This document shows positions 1 through 9,540 of a DNA stretch of 27,779 bases, piece after piece. The DNA lies in contig MNCI01024081.1 of NCBI GenBank assembly GCA_015680685.1, forward strand, positions 169,045-196,823, read 5' to 3'. This DNA comes from Gnetum montanum (Eukaryota > Streptophyta > Gnetopsida > Gnetales > Gnetaceae). A program made the translations under genes and the position numbers. Position 1 is the stretch's first letter. Each line of letters starts with the position of its first letter. A model generated the notes under the pieces. It saw only the letters and a list, made by a program, of their open reading frames with translations. It did not search any database and had not been told where the DNA came from.

Positions 1-499
1 TAGGGAGAAGACGAATAATCCCTTGGTTTAAGATTGGTCCCAAAGAACTAGTAAGTGTAGCCTCTTTAATAACATGGAAGAGGTTAGAACCTACCAAATC
101 CCAATGCTTTTGGAAAAAATCGGCTAGAAAACCATCATAACCAGGGGCTTTCCCAAGGCTTAGGTTAAAGCAAGCCTGTCGAAGCTCAGCTGGAGTAATA
201 TCGGCTTCTAAAATTGTCAACCTAGAAGAATTAACCAGTCTAGGATAATTTAGAGTGGCGGCCGCGAAGGATGTGGGATCCATAGAAGTAGTGGTGAATA
301 AGGCCTCAAAGTGTTCCTTAAGATAAGAGAGAAGACTATTTTGATCAGTGATAATGGATCCATTTATGGAGAGTTTATCTAAAGAGGGCGAAGGGGAGGA
401 CCGGTTAAGGTACTTAAAGAATTCCTTATAGTGCTCATCTTGAATGTTTAGCCAAGTGAGTCAGCTTTTAATCAAGGCACCTTGTGCCTTATATACTTC
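1..499 (-). pseudogene. L1-type LINE ORF2, start of reverse transcriptase
   Basis: Read on the minus strand, this continues the LINE ORF2 of the neighbouring endonuclease. It shows DEHYKEFFKYLNRSS, then FNLSLGKAPGYDGFLADFFQ and LNQGIIRLLP, the canonical opening of a plant L1-type reverse transcriptase (GKAPGxDGf). An in-frame TAG interrupts it near 460. The catalytic part lies outside the window to the left. Only a decayed fragment is present here, so no activity is expected from it. Confidence 0.85.
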
Positions 500-1545
500 T
501 CAATGTTGAAAGGCAATATGGACTCTAGCAAGCTCCCCTTGTAGGTGACTATTGAAGGGATCATCAGTTAGTTTGGTCGTAAGGTGCTCAATGGTAGAGC
601 ATATGTTGGTGTACTCTTGCCGAGAACAAGAGGCAACTTCCTTACCATAATGACCGACAAGATTCCTAACTCTACTAGTAGTCTGAAGCCACCAGTGGAT
701 CCAACCCTTTGGACCTAAGGGTCTAGGTTTAGTGTTCCAAAGGCTAGAAAGAAGTTGTTGGGCAGGAGGAGAAGAGAAACATTGACTATGTAGCCTAAAG
801 AGATGATAATTTTGTCGTTGGTGGTCATTATGGATCTGCATAGATAAAGTAATGGGGAAATGATTAGATAAGGTTGCGTGTTGGTGGACTTTAGTATTGG
901 AAAGGGTCTGCCAAAAAGAAAGAGTGTACAAATAATATCTATCTAACCGACTATAAATGCGAGCCAGCCCCTTACGAAGATTGTTCCAAGTGAAGCTGTT
1001 TAGAGAGCCACTAGTAGTGTCTGCAATGCCATCTGAAAGATAGAAACGTTTCTTAAAATTTGACCAGGGTTGATATTCGTGATGAGGAAGTTGAGAGAAA
1101 ACACCTCTAAGCTTATCATGAGAGAATTCCATCATGTTAAAATCACCGCCAAAAATCCAAGGAATAGAAGGGAGGCTATGAGTGAGTTCATGCCACAATC
1201 GGGCTCGTTCGGTAGAGTCATTGGGAGCATAAATAGAACAAACTCCGAAGGGACCATGTGAGGAGCTCTGTGACCTAAATCGGATCCATGCTGAAGGAGT
1301 TTGTCTTTCCAATAGGCTGGAAAAAGAATGGCTGCTCCACCTTTGCCACACTCATGAGAAGTAGCGAGAACAGAAAAATGGGGGAGAAACCAATGGGCTG
1401 AAAGAGATAATTGTTCAGCTGAGATCTTGATTTCTTGAAGAATGAGGAAATCCAAAGTGAGATTTAGACTAAAGAGGAAGTTGTTGGCTCGTTTGCGACA
1501 AAGCCTATTAGTTAGGCCTCGGACATTCCAAGATAGGAGATTCAT
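500..1545 (-). pseudogene. L1-type LINE ORF2, apurinic/apyrimidinic-type endonuclease domain, frameshifted
   Basis: ORF2 begins at ATG 1545 with NLLSWNVRGL, followed by LQEIKIS and GGAAILFP. The frame then shifts near 1265, and a second open frame carries GVCSIYAPND, WIFGGDFNM and FTWNNLRKGLARIYSRLDR. These are the endonuclease/exonuclease/phosphatase-fold motifs of plant L1 elements, which nick target DNA for target-primed reverse transcription. The usual SDHxP motif reads LSNHFPI, so its Asp is replaced by Asn. With the frameshift this copy should be inactive. Its start overlaps the ORF1 stop. Confidence 0.9.
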
Positions 1546-2290
1546 GGAGAAGCTCTAGATGTTATGAGTGACAGGGCAGTAGAAGGATCGAGGTTAGGAA
1601 TGTCAATAGTCATAGTAGTGGAAAGAATTGCAAAGGAGTTGCTTGTATTAACAGTTAAAGCTGGGTCAATTTTGAGTGAAGGAGAGGAAGGGGGAGTAGT
1701 GGTTTTAGATGCTTTGGCCCTTTTCCTTCCCCCTACCATTACAAACTCATCATGTAAAAGTGAATCTTTGACTGATTGTGAGTGGATGATTGGCGCCTTG
1801 GACCTGGCCTTAATGAGAGAATGGGATTGGGAGACTCTTGCCTTAGAGGGAGCAAACTAAGAAAAAAGGTGTGGAGCATTGTTAGAAGTAGAACCAAACT
1901 TAATGGGAGCAAGTGGTGGGTTAGGTTGAGGAGTGACTACAGGAGGACTGAATTTGGGAGGATTGGTTTGGGATTTTTTCTTAGCTAGAAAGGGACAGGT
2001 AGAAATGTGGTGCTCTGCACGATGGTAATAGCTACAAGAGTTGGGAAGATAAAAATAGTCTATCTTTTGAGTAAAAACTTTGCCTCAGCTCTTAAGGTTA
2101 AAGTGGTTTTCTTTTGAGAAATGTCAAGTTCGATACAGTAACGACGAAAGTGAGCCCCGTTAACCTCAATTCCATGGTCGGAGATGACTCGACCTAAGGT
2201 GTTAACAATGTCTCGCTCAACAGATAAAAAGATTAAAGGAAGATTAGCCAGCTCTACATAACAAGGGATAATATTAAAAGATAGGTCCTG
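1542..2290 (-). pseudogene. L1-type LINE ORF1 (nucleic-acid-binding protein), decayed
   Basis: Minus-strand frames upstream of ORF2 match plant L1 ORF1. VNGAHFRRYCIELDIS (about 2105-2170) resembles the segment after the DUF4283 domain, then a one-base shift near 2085, then DYFYLPNSC and a CCHC-type zinc knuckle near 1994-2036, CSYYHRAEHHISTC, in which the second Cys is Tyr. The same frame continues through a basic, Ser/Pro-rich tail (MVGGRKRAKASKTTTPPSSP) to a TGA at 1544-1542, with one in-frame TAG at 1859-1857. ORF1 proteins bind the element's RNA; this copy is broken. Confidence 0.8.
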
Positions 2291-2474
2291 ACATTGAAAT
2301 CAAATTTCCAAGCCTGGTGATAAGTGTAGCATTACGAGTAAGTGTAGCATTACGAGCAGGAAAAATCCGAAGAGATAGAGCTTTCTCGATGTGAGAAGCC
2401 TCAAAAAGTTCAACAAGGACAAAATTACGAGCATTGTATCGAGCGTGTAAGACCTGTATAAGACCTGTATCCCG

Positions 2475-2572
2475 TGGGTTTGTAAAATATTTTTAATATG
2501 CAAATTGATGCTTAATGATCGAGTGGATTTGTAAAATATTTTTAATATGCAAATTGATGCTTAATGATTCAA
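2475..2572 (+). repeat. 49-bp tandem duplication
   Basis: A 41-base block at 2479-2519 (starting TTTGTAAAATATTTTTAATA) recurs unchanged at 2528-2568, period 49. A smaller duplication of AAGTGTAGCATTACGAG lies just to the left (about 2324-2357). These look like local replication-slippage events at the worn 5' end of the LINE. Confidence 0.85.
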
Positions 2573-4220
2573 AGATAAAAATCCAAAGATTCTAAGTTGG
2601 GAGAACTTCCCTGAGATGAAGAAGTAGCACCCGAGAATTCGTCCATACCTTTGCATGAACAAAGTTCCACGTCCATTTGAACTAGTTCAACGTTGATAAT
2701 CTTGTCATAAAGCACCCAAATCCCGAGTTAAAGATCAACAGTAGACAAAACGGCAAGCGCTGCAATCAAATCTGCCTAGATCTAGGGTTGCCTATTACCA
2801 CCTTCCCAAACACTGCGTGGTTTTGTTTTGAAAAAACCAGAATGAAAAATGCAGCGTGCAACTGCCCTGCTTGGGCACACTGTAGCCACCACGGCCCTGC
2901 CAAAAAACCAAAAACGTTTCCAGGGTTTGGGCTATTTCAGAAAGATGCCGAAGCCGCTCGTAGGGCAATTGAGGTTAAACATTTATGGATTCAAATCTGT
3001 TTGCTCGTCCGGCTGAGGAATGGCAACGAGACGGGGTAAGAATAGCTGGTCCGAAAACGCGCTGAGGAGGCCGTCAGAGAAATTGCAAGTTACAAATTGA
3101 TGGAGAGAGAGGAAGCATTCAGAGGCCGCTCCACTCGAAATTTAGGATTAGTCAAAGAGAATCTTATGTGCTTCTGTTAGCGCTCCCTTTTCCAAAATGT
3201 ATGATTCGTAAAAATTTTATGGGATTTGCGAATCTCCAACCAGATGGACAAGTAACAAGGCTCCCAGTATATTTTTTTTTAAAAAAATTTGTTGCAGCTT
3301 TTTTTTCATGGCATCAATCCAGCATTCATCCACAGTGGCTTCGACGACTATGGCAGGCTCTACCAAATTATCATCGGTTCCCTCCTATCAACGTAAGCAA
3401 CATAAAGTACTCATCATCCAGAGCATCGACGAAGAGAGCATCGATAGCACGCGCCACGTTACGGGTTGTCCGAGTATTGGCCTCTCGAAATTAACTACGG
3501 GTCGTGCGCCTATGAAAATTTATATCCAGTATTGGTTGTTGGATGATATGCGGCAAGTCGGGATGTGGCAGGAATGCTGGGAAAGAGAACACCACCAGGA
3601 GACGCAGCGGATGACCTCATGGGATCGTGTGATGCAGCGGAAATGGGAGTTGCTATGAATATGGTAGAGGACGGCGTGGGCAAGGACATAGATATAGCAG
3701 AGGAATGGTCGCTGGAAAGAAAAAGGAGTGAGATTCCAGTGCGCAGAGTGTGCTGGAGCGGCAAAACATGGATACAAGGTTGGTGGACCTGGTTTGGTTG
3801 CAAGAGGCAGCTGTGCGGGTGTTATCGCAATCCAAAAAAAGATGATACGGTAGTGCCAGAAGACGGAAAATCCGGACACCAAAAAGAGGAAATGGTAGGG
3901 CTTTCAAAACATTGTGCAGGGTGACACGGTGGACCAGGAAGAACAGAATCGGAAATAATGGGCGCAGCTGTGGTATTATATTGGAAGGGCAACGATGAAG
4001 ATATGCAGCCATGGTGAGTGTTGGCAGAGGATGTTGCAGCGTTGTATGAACAAAACGCAAGACGATTTTGAAGGACGATGTGGCAGCAACAACCCTGTTT
4101 GGTCCAACAGACCGGTAGAGGCCATCAGTGTGCATTGCATGCTGGCTGGAATAGTTGCAGACGAAGGATTCATGGCAGGTGCTGCAGATGATAGGCGATG
4201 TTGTGGTGGTACAATCGATT
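2573..4220. other. Unidentified, relatively GC-rich region with several uninterrupted frames
   Basis: No known domain is recognised. Open frames on the plus strand include 2788-3039 (83 codons, with FGLFQKDAEAARRAIEVK), 3308-3658 and 3565-3924. On the minus strand there are Ser/Pro/Thr-rich frames at 3510-3803, 3653-4135 and 3976-4305. The minus-strand frames follow directly after a Copia integrase end (4224-4451) and could be the low-complexity linker between integrase and reverse transcriptase, but no reverse transcriptase follows. GC content is clearly above the flanks. It may be a decayed gene fragment or a separate insertion. Confidence 0.4.
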
Positions 4221-4223
4221 GAG

Positions 4224-5080
4224 TTAAATCAGATAAATTAAGCAAACTAGAAGTGGTAGAGAGATTTCCAAATAAGTCAATGAAAACAGGTCTTTCTGTT
4301 GACAATCAAATCCACTGTTTTTGGTGTTATTGATTTTAACGTTGCCTTTTGTTTTATTTCTGTGACTATGTCCCATGAAAATCACATCACGTGATTCTAA
4401 AATTTTTCTTGTTTTCAGAATCATAGCATCGATAACCTTTGGATTTGGCACAATATCTAATGAAGATGCATTGCCTTGCCTTTTTATCTAATTTTTGTCT
4501 ATTCTGTATTGGAATTTGCACATGGTAAGGCGAACCAAAGGCTTTTAAATGAGAAATACTTGGAGAATACTCATACCATAATTCAGATGGTGTTTTATCT
4601 TGATTTTGACAGCACCCGATTTAAAATATAAATTGTTGTTCCTCGAGATTTTGCCCAAAACTTAGCATCTAAGCTTGACATTTGAAGTAAACACTTGACA
4701 TTTGAAGTAAGCTTTTTCTCTCTGCAATTCCCTTTTGTTCCAATGTAAATAATGTGGTGATTTGATGAATTATCCCATTTTTCTTGTAAAATTTATCAAA
4801 CTCATTTGATAAAAATTCACCACTACAATATGTCCGAATCTTTTTTTATTGTATCAACACATTGTTTTTCTACTTCCACTTTGAATTCTTTAAAAAATCC
4901 CAATGTTTGATCTTTTAATTTAAAAAAGTATCCCCCTGCAAATCTTGAAAAATCATCCACTATGATTAACATATATCAGCTTTCTCCTAGGCTCAATGTT
5001 TGCATGGGACCGCATAGATCCATATAAACTAGATTTAATTTTAATGGAAAAAAATAGATTCAAGAAATGACATATTTGTT
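4224..5080 (-). pseudogene. Copia integrase, decayed
   Basis: Minus-strand frames read YMDLCGPMQTLSLGES, LIIVDDFSRFAGGYFFKLKD, GEFLSNEFDKFYKKNGIIHQ and IAERK, the catalytic core with its D, D and E regions (the middle Asp region, normally SDRGGE, is worn). Then follow KTPSELWYEYSPSISHLKAF, QNRQKLDKKARQCIF and KTRKILESRDVIF, the C-terminal end of Copia integrase. Frames shift several times, and a 20-bp direct duplication at about 4674-4709 adds damage. Confidence 0.88.
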
Positions 5081-5109
5081 ACCTTGAGTTGTTGTGAAGG
5101 CAAGTGACC

Positions 5110-5460
5110 CAATCACAATAATGGTTAGCTTCTTTCCATTGCCTATAGTTACCTTTCCATCATATTTTTCTAGCCTTGAGAACAATTTCTTATTTTTAGT
5201 CATGTGATTGCTGCACCCACTATCAACATATCAAATATTGTTGTTATTGCCATCATTTGGTGCCTTTGTAGAAATCAAGAGTTGATCTTCCTCTTTTTCG
5301 ATGTAAAATAATAGTTCATCTTTTCATTGATCTTGTTGTTGATATTCATGTTCTACAATTTTTGCTTTGCCTTTCTTTTCATACTACTTTCTAGATCAAC
5401 ATTTTGGAGTATTGTGGGTATTGGTGCCACAAAAATCACAATGCTTACCTTCCCTTGTGA
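5110..5460 (-). pseudogene. Copia zinc knuckle and aspartic protease, decayed
   Basis: Minus strand: HCDFCGTNTHNTPKC (about 5450-5406) is a complete CX2CX4HX4C zinc knuckle of the gag nucleocapsid. It is followed by YVDSGCSNHMTKNKKLF and VTIGNGKKLTI (about 5240-5120), matching the active-site region DSGxSxHM and the following strand of Copia aspartic proteases, which cut the gag-pol polyprotein. Stops lie between the two blocks. Confidence 0.85.
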
Positions 5461-5501
5461 TGAGTCATGGATTGGTTGCATCAACAAGGCCTCGTTGACT
5501 A

Positions 5502-5539
5502 GGCCCCATCAATGCATCGTTTCATGCATTGATGTGGCC
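5502..5539. repeat. Hairpin, 16-bp stem
   Basis: GGCCCCATCAATGCAT at 5502-5517 and ATGCATTGATGTGGCC at 5524-5539 pair at 15 of 16 positions around a 6-base loop. It lies in the Copia sequence just upstream (element sense) of the zinc knuckle. Confidence 0.8.
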
Positions 5540-5877
5540 CCATCAACATAGGGTTTGTTCTTACTTATAACTACGTGCCAACCCACCATGTTTAGATATC
5601 ATTTTGTCATAGTGTAGCAAAGCTTTTGCAATTTTTACATTTGAAAGTTAGAATATTTTCCCAAGTGCCCACAACAAGAGTCATTGAGTATACAAATCTT
5701 TATTCAAGCACTATTGTACCTCAGCACGGCATTGTGTACAGCAATAAAGACGAACTTCTTAATAAACCTTGTAGCATTCTAGATAGTTTAAATGTTTCAT
5801 TCATGCATTTAATGATTTCAGCTATTTATTCAATGTTTTCCAACAATTAAGCTAATTAAGTAATTAAGGTAGATAAG

Positions 5878-6337
5878 CTAAATAGAAATTAAGTAAACAC
5901 ATAAGTACAACTACTTCAAGCATGCGAATGACATTTGGTAATCCTAGCAGCACTTAACATTTAGTAACCTAGCAATGTTATATGTGTTCAAGATGTGTAT
6001 GGCAAGTGGGACCAGATACCTATGTTAGGACTAGTTAAACAGTAGTTATCTCATTAGCTTAAAATTAGGTATTAAATTATTTTATTCTTTACTTGTTTAT
6101 TTTAACCACCAAACCATAAAATATAAAATGACAAAAATCATGTGCCTCAATTACACTTAAACCATATCCTTAAGCTTCACAAGCGTAGTTGGGAAGACAA
6201 TGAATGTCCTCAATGTAAAGTTTACTTCATAGAGAATTAGTGTACTAGAAATTATAGATTCCACGAAATTTGACTAGATCATGCGTGAACGCTTTGTGAT
6301 TCACATGGTTGGGTGTAGGGGTACCTTGTCACTCATC
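5878..6337 (-). repeat. Dispersed repeat, copy 1 (AT-decayed), inside the Copia element
   Basis: Read on the minus strand from 6337, this follows 27126-27540 in order over its whole length. Shared blocks include AGGTACCCCTACACCCAACC, TTGTCTTCCCAA, TCCCACTTGCC.TACACA and a GATTACCA-ACGT...GAAG-GGT-GTACT stretch. Many differences are C-to-T or G-to-A at CpG, so this copy looks older and deaminated. It interrupts the gag/zinc-knuckle order of the host element. I see no coding frame and no named family. Confidence 0.75.
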
Positions 6338-6344
6338 ACCTTGA

Positions 6345-7120
6345 TTGATTGCATCTTCCATGACCATAACCTCCAGATCTGCTGCGATTGTGTACACGTC
6401 CTCTAAATGAAGATCCACCTAAGAATTATTGATTTTGATTTTGAGTAGATGTCCTTTGAACTTGTGCTTAAAATGCATTTGTTATTGAATTCTCTTGATC
6501 AACAATCCTTTGCTCGTATGTCCTTAAGCTTCCTACGAGCTTAATCATTGTCATCTTATTAAGATCTCTTGCTTCCTCAATGGCCATGACAACAGGATCA
6601 CATGGTCTGGTTGCACTTTGAAGGATCTTTTCAATAACACATCTTTCCTCAAGCATTTCTCCATACGATTCAAGTCCATTTTGAACTTGTTGAAATCAGC
6701 TGATGCATTGATCAATATTCTTTGAATTTAGCATGGGCAAAGAATCAAAATCTTTTCTTAATACTCGTAACTAGACAATACAAACTTTTGATGATCCCTC
6801 CCATGTAGCTTTGCTAGTTCGATGCATGACAATTTTTAGAAAGATTGTTACATCTAACCCATATTGAATGATGAATATTGCTTTTGTATCTTTCTTACGA
6901 AGCTCCTTGACTTCATTCTTTTATTCTTCCTTCAAAGCTTGAAATATTGCTTAATCAACATCTTTGAATCCATTATCAACAAAATCCCATATATCTTGTG
7001 AGATCAATAATACATACATCTTTATTGCACAATACTCATGATTCTCTTCATTGAAGACATGAATTTTGAGAGATATGGATCCATGATTTTGGACCATACT
7101 AGAGAGATTTGTTGTTAAGG
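6345..7120 (-). pseudogene. Copia gag (UBN2-type capsid), decayed
   Basis: Minus-strand frames give FNEENHEYCAIKMYVLLISQ and DIWDFVDNGF (conserved Trp of the family replaced by Cys), then 6656-6468 with AIEEARDLNKMTMIKLVGSL and YEQR, then SSFRGRVHNRSRSGGYGHGR. This is the standard layout of plant Copia gag: capsid followed by an Arg/Gly-rich nucleic-acid-binding tail. Stops and shifts interrupt it. Similarity stops abruptly at about 6340, where the inserted repeat begins. Confidence 0.82.
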
Positions 7121-7134
7121 ATATAAACTAACTA

Positions 7135-7146
7135 GCCCTGATACCA
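7135..7146 (-). other. Retrotransposon primer-binding site (initiator tRNA-Met type)
   Basis: The minus strand reads TGGTATCAGGGC, one base different from TGGTATCAGAGC, the primer-binding site used by most plant Copia elements and complementary to the 3' end of initiator methionine tRNA. It fixes the orientation of the element and the inner edge of its LTR. Confidence 0.85.
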
Positions 7147-7148
7147 AA

Positions 7149-7500
7149 TGAAAAACCTAAAAGGCCCTAGATCTATGATCTAAGCTAAAAGGAAATAAAG
7201 AACTTAGTTAGAACAAACATGCTACTGTGAAACTCTCTTAAATTCTCTTGCTAATGAATATGCACTATTGCAATTATATAGGCCTTGATCTCCAAAGAAT
7301 AGATTTGGAGAGATAAGCATGTATCTAAGAAATCATGCAGATGATCTTTATCATCTTATTTAAGGATCTTCTTAATAGGGATGAACTAATCATGGGATTA
7401 GATAGGAATTACATGAATAGGATCTCATTTTATTTAATATAGATTTATGGATAAGATCCATCTAATTCTTTTGTGGAACATCTAGTAATCATATTCCACA
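7149..7500 (-). repeat. 5' LTR of the antisense Copia element
   Basis: On the minus strand this segment starts TGTGGAATATG and ends GGTTTTTCA, the TG...CA ends of an LTR, about 352 bp. It ends two bases before the primer-binding site. A TATATAA box sits at 7280-7274 on the minus strand, well placed for a Copia promoter. The partner LTR is missing, so length and ends are inferred from the TG/CA ends and the primer-binding site only. Confidence 0.65.
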
Positions 7501-7699
7501 TCATCAAGCTTCTTTTCAATTTTATCAAACATAATTCCATAAAAGAGTAAGATTAAGCTAAAAAAAAGTATTCTTAAAATCTTAAAGATATATATATTTT
7601 TCAAGATTTTCCAAAGTTTCAGTGTAACCCGCTCATCAATGTTATCATTATAATAAACAACAGATTTTTTGTCGATTGATATGATAGCTAGATAACATG

Positions 7700-8400
7700 C
7701 ACTAATCTTACATTATAGCTAAAAGAGTATTAATATGTTGCAAAGAATTGTTAATCATAAAAAAAGAATCATGTGTAAAGTGCATGTTAAACAATTGCAC
7801 ACTTTGATTATTAATTGAAATTCTCTTAATGATATTCATTTGTAGAGCGCAAGGCAAATTATATGAAAGAAAGTCTGGAGCAATAATAAAACGATAGGGA
7901 GCTAGAGGACAACCTTGATGAACTAATCGTTGAAGAGAAAATGAGGAACTCAATCCAAAATTAGTAGCAACTTGTGTATTAGCATTAGTGATCAAGGTAT
8001 GGATGACAAATAAAATAATCACCAAATCCTAGTTTATAGATACAAGGAATAATGAAATTCCATTCAATCTTATCATAAGTTTTAGCATAACATAACTTAA
8101 TAAAAGTAATGACCTTGTTAGTATTGGAAGACCACTATATTCCATTCCAAGCTATAGTAACATTATTTAAGATATGTTTAACTTTAACAAAACTAGTTAA
8201 CTTAGGTTTGATGATATTTTTATAATCTTTTGAATTTGGTAAGCCATGCATTTGGCTAAAATCTTATAAGGATTGTTAAGAAAAATAATAGACTTTCAAT
8301 TACCAATATTTTAAAGATTTCCATTCCCACGAAGAAGTCAAATCACATCTTTATTAATATTTTTACTAAGAGGATCTTTTTTAATGGCTTCTTAGAAAAC
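7700..8400 (-). pseudogene. L1-type LINE reverse transcriptase fragment, decayed
   Basis: Minus strand, from 8390 down: NINKDVI, LLRGNGNL and NIGN-KSIIFLNNPYKILAK (the NxGxI..LIPKxxDP..nWRPIsL-n..YKil region), then AKTYDKIEWNFIIPCIYKLGFG (AYDrvEW motif, about 8070), then VHQGCPLAPYRFIIAPDFLS (RQGCPLaPyLF), then FTHDSFFM where the catalytic FADD motif should be. The order is that of a plant L1 reverse transcriptase, with multiple stops. The catalytic motif is damaged. It is a second insertion separate from the LINE at the left edge. Confidence 0.88.
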
Positions 8401-8533
8401 ATGAAAGAGGACAAAAGCCTCAAAATTCTTCATAGCTTCTATAGTTAAAAAGACATTAGCAAGTACCATTTTTAGATCATACATTGTTAAAAAAATTTCT
8501 ACCATAATAACCCTACAAAAAACCCTTGACACT

Positions 8534-8557
8534 GGGGGGTGGGGGTGTGGGGAAGGG
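8534..8557 (+). other. G-quadruplex-type G-rich tract
   Basis: Four runs of three or more G separated by 1-3 bases (G6-T-G5-TGT-G4-AA-G3) sit in otherwise AT-rich DNA. This meets the usual sequence pattern for an intramolecular G-quadruplex. More G runs follow at 8563-8571. Confidence 0.7.
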
Positions 8558-8648
8558 ATCACGAGGGTAGGGAATGTTGGAACTAAAAATAAGTGAAACA
8601 AAGGTACACCTCAAGATATATAATCCAATTAGAACTTTATATAACTTG

Positions 8649-8716
8649 GCATTGCCCATTGGAATTGTATCCATAACCTAAAGCTTCCAAATAAGTGTCT
8701 TACCACTAGGCTAACA
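8649..8716 (-). repeat. tRNA-like SINE-type sequence, copy a
   Basis: On the minus strand TAGCCTAGTGG at 8713-8703 is a perfect RNA polymerase III A box, followed after 30 bases by GGATACAATTCC (8672-8661), a B box with changes, then AATGGGCAATGC. This is the layout of the tRNA-derived head of plant SINEs such as Au. No clear tail or target-site duplication was seen. Confidence 0.55.
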
Positions 8717-9199
8717 CCTCATTGTTAAAAACCTTTGAGGTTGATAAAAACTTGTCCTCTTGGTAAGAACAAATTTAGAACTAGAAAATCACTAGGAAAA
8801 ATAAACAAGTCTCATAATTCTTAAGTAAAACCATCATAGAATAAGAATATTAAATAAGAGGTTCTAAGATCAAATCTCATATGGTGCATATAAGCATATA
8901 ACAACCAAGCAAACATCATATTAAAACCATGAACAAGTACAATAATAAAATAAACCATCCTAAGATAGAAGAAGAAGACCAACATAGGTTAAAGGCTAGG
9001 AACACTAGGTTTTACAACCTTATAGGCACTGTTATATTTATCTATAATTTTTCTTTAGTATTGTGTTGGCTTTGTGTCTTAGGATGTAATTGTAATCAAA
9101 TTGTTTTAGGTTTTGATATCCCTTTCCCAAAACCACAAATATGATACTCTTGTAAAATTTAGGTAAAACATGAAGATGCCTTAAGTTTGACTCAAACCG

Positions 9200-9268
9200 A
9201 GCATTGCCCACTAAAATTGAACCCATAACTTGTGGCTTTTAAATCAAAAGTTTTACCACTAGCTAAGA
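9200..9268 (-). repeat. tRNA-like SINE-type sequence, copy b
   Basis: Minus strand: TAGCTAGTGGTAAAAC (from 9265), one base short of an A box, then GGGTTCAATTTT (9224-9213) as B box and GTGGGCAATGC. It shares the A box, the spacing and the downstream GGGCAATGC with the copy at 8649-8716, so the two belong to one family. Confidence 0.55.
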
Positions 9269-9379
9269 AAGAGATTAACAATTACATCCCTAAAACAATA
9301 CTTACGGGTTAAGTCAAACATTTTACTGCGAGCTAAGAAAGAGACTAACAACTACATCCCTAAAACAATAGTTACGTCC
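9241..9379 (+). repeat. 70-bp tandem duplication
   Basis: 9241-9309 and 9311-9379 are near-identical with period 70 (shared AGCTAAGAAAGAGA.TAACAA and TACATCCCTAAAACAATA). The duplicated unit includes the A-box end of the neighbouring SINE-type sequence. Confidence 0.85.
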
Positions 9380-9540
9380 TAGAAATATGAGTGTTGCCTA
9401 AAATACGTTCATAGGTTGATGGTAGGGCAAGCGTAAAAGGTGTTGGTACCAAATTTAAACTTTAGAGGTAAAGAAGCGCCAAGAATTGAAATAAAAAAGT
9501 GTTCAAATAAAAGTAAAAAATAAAAAAATTTATTAGAATA

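Larger units (their letters stand above)
1..2290 (-). mobile_element. L1-type LINE retrotransposon, antisense, runs off the left edge
   Basis: ORF1 then ORF2 (endonuclease, reverse transcriptase) lie in the right order on the minus strand. Its 5' part blurs out near 2290-2500 and the rest of the reverse transcriptase lies beyond the window. Several stops and at least two frameshifts show an old insertion. Confidence 0.88.
4224..7500 (-). mobile_element. Copia LTR retrotransposon, antisense, truncated
   Basis: On the minus strand the order is LTR (7500-7149), primer-binding site (7146-7135), gag (about 7120-6345), then zinc knuckle, protease and integrase (about 5450-4224). Protease-before-integrase is the Copia order. 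A separate repeat (5878-6337) lies between gag and the zinc knuckle. Neither reverse transcriptase, RNase H nor a 3' LTR was found, so the 3' half is lost. Many stops show it is old. Confidence 0.88.
8401..9540. other. Intergenic repeat-rich DNA upstream of CCT8
   Basis: No protein-coding gene is visible; the open frames present are short and AT-driven. The stretch holds a G-rich tract, two tRNA-like SINE-type sequences and a 70-bp tandem duplication, listed separately. Confidence 0.6.

Noticed and set aside
8392-8601. Minus-strand open frame as a small protein gene
   Set aside because: It combines the C-rich complement of the G tract with the worn upstream edge of a LINE; no independent coding signal.
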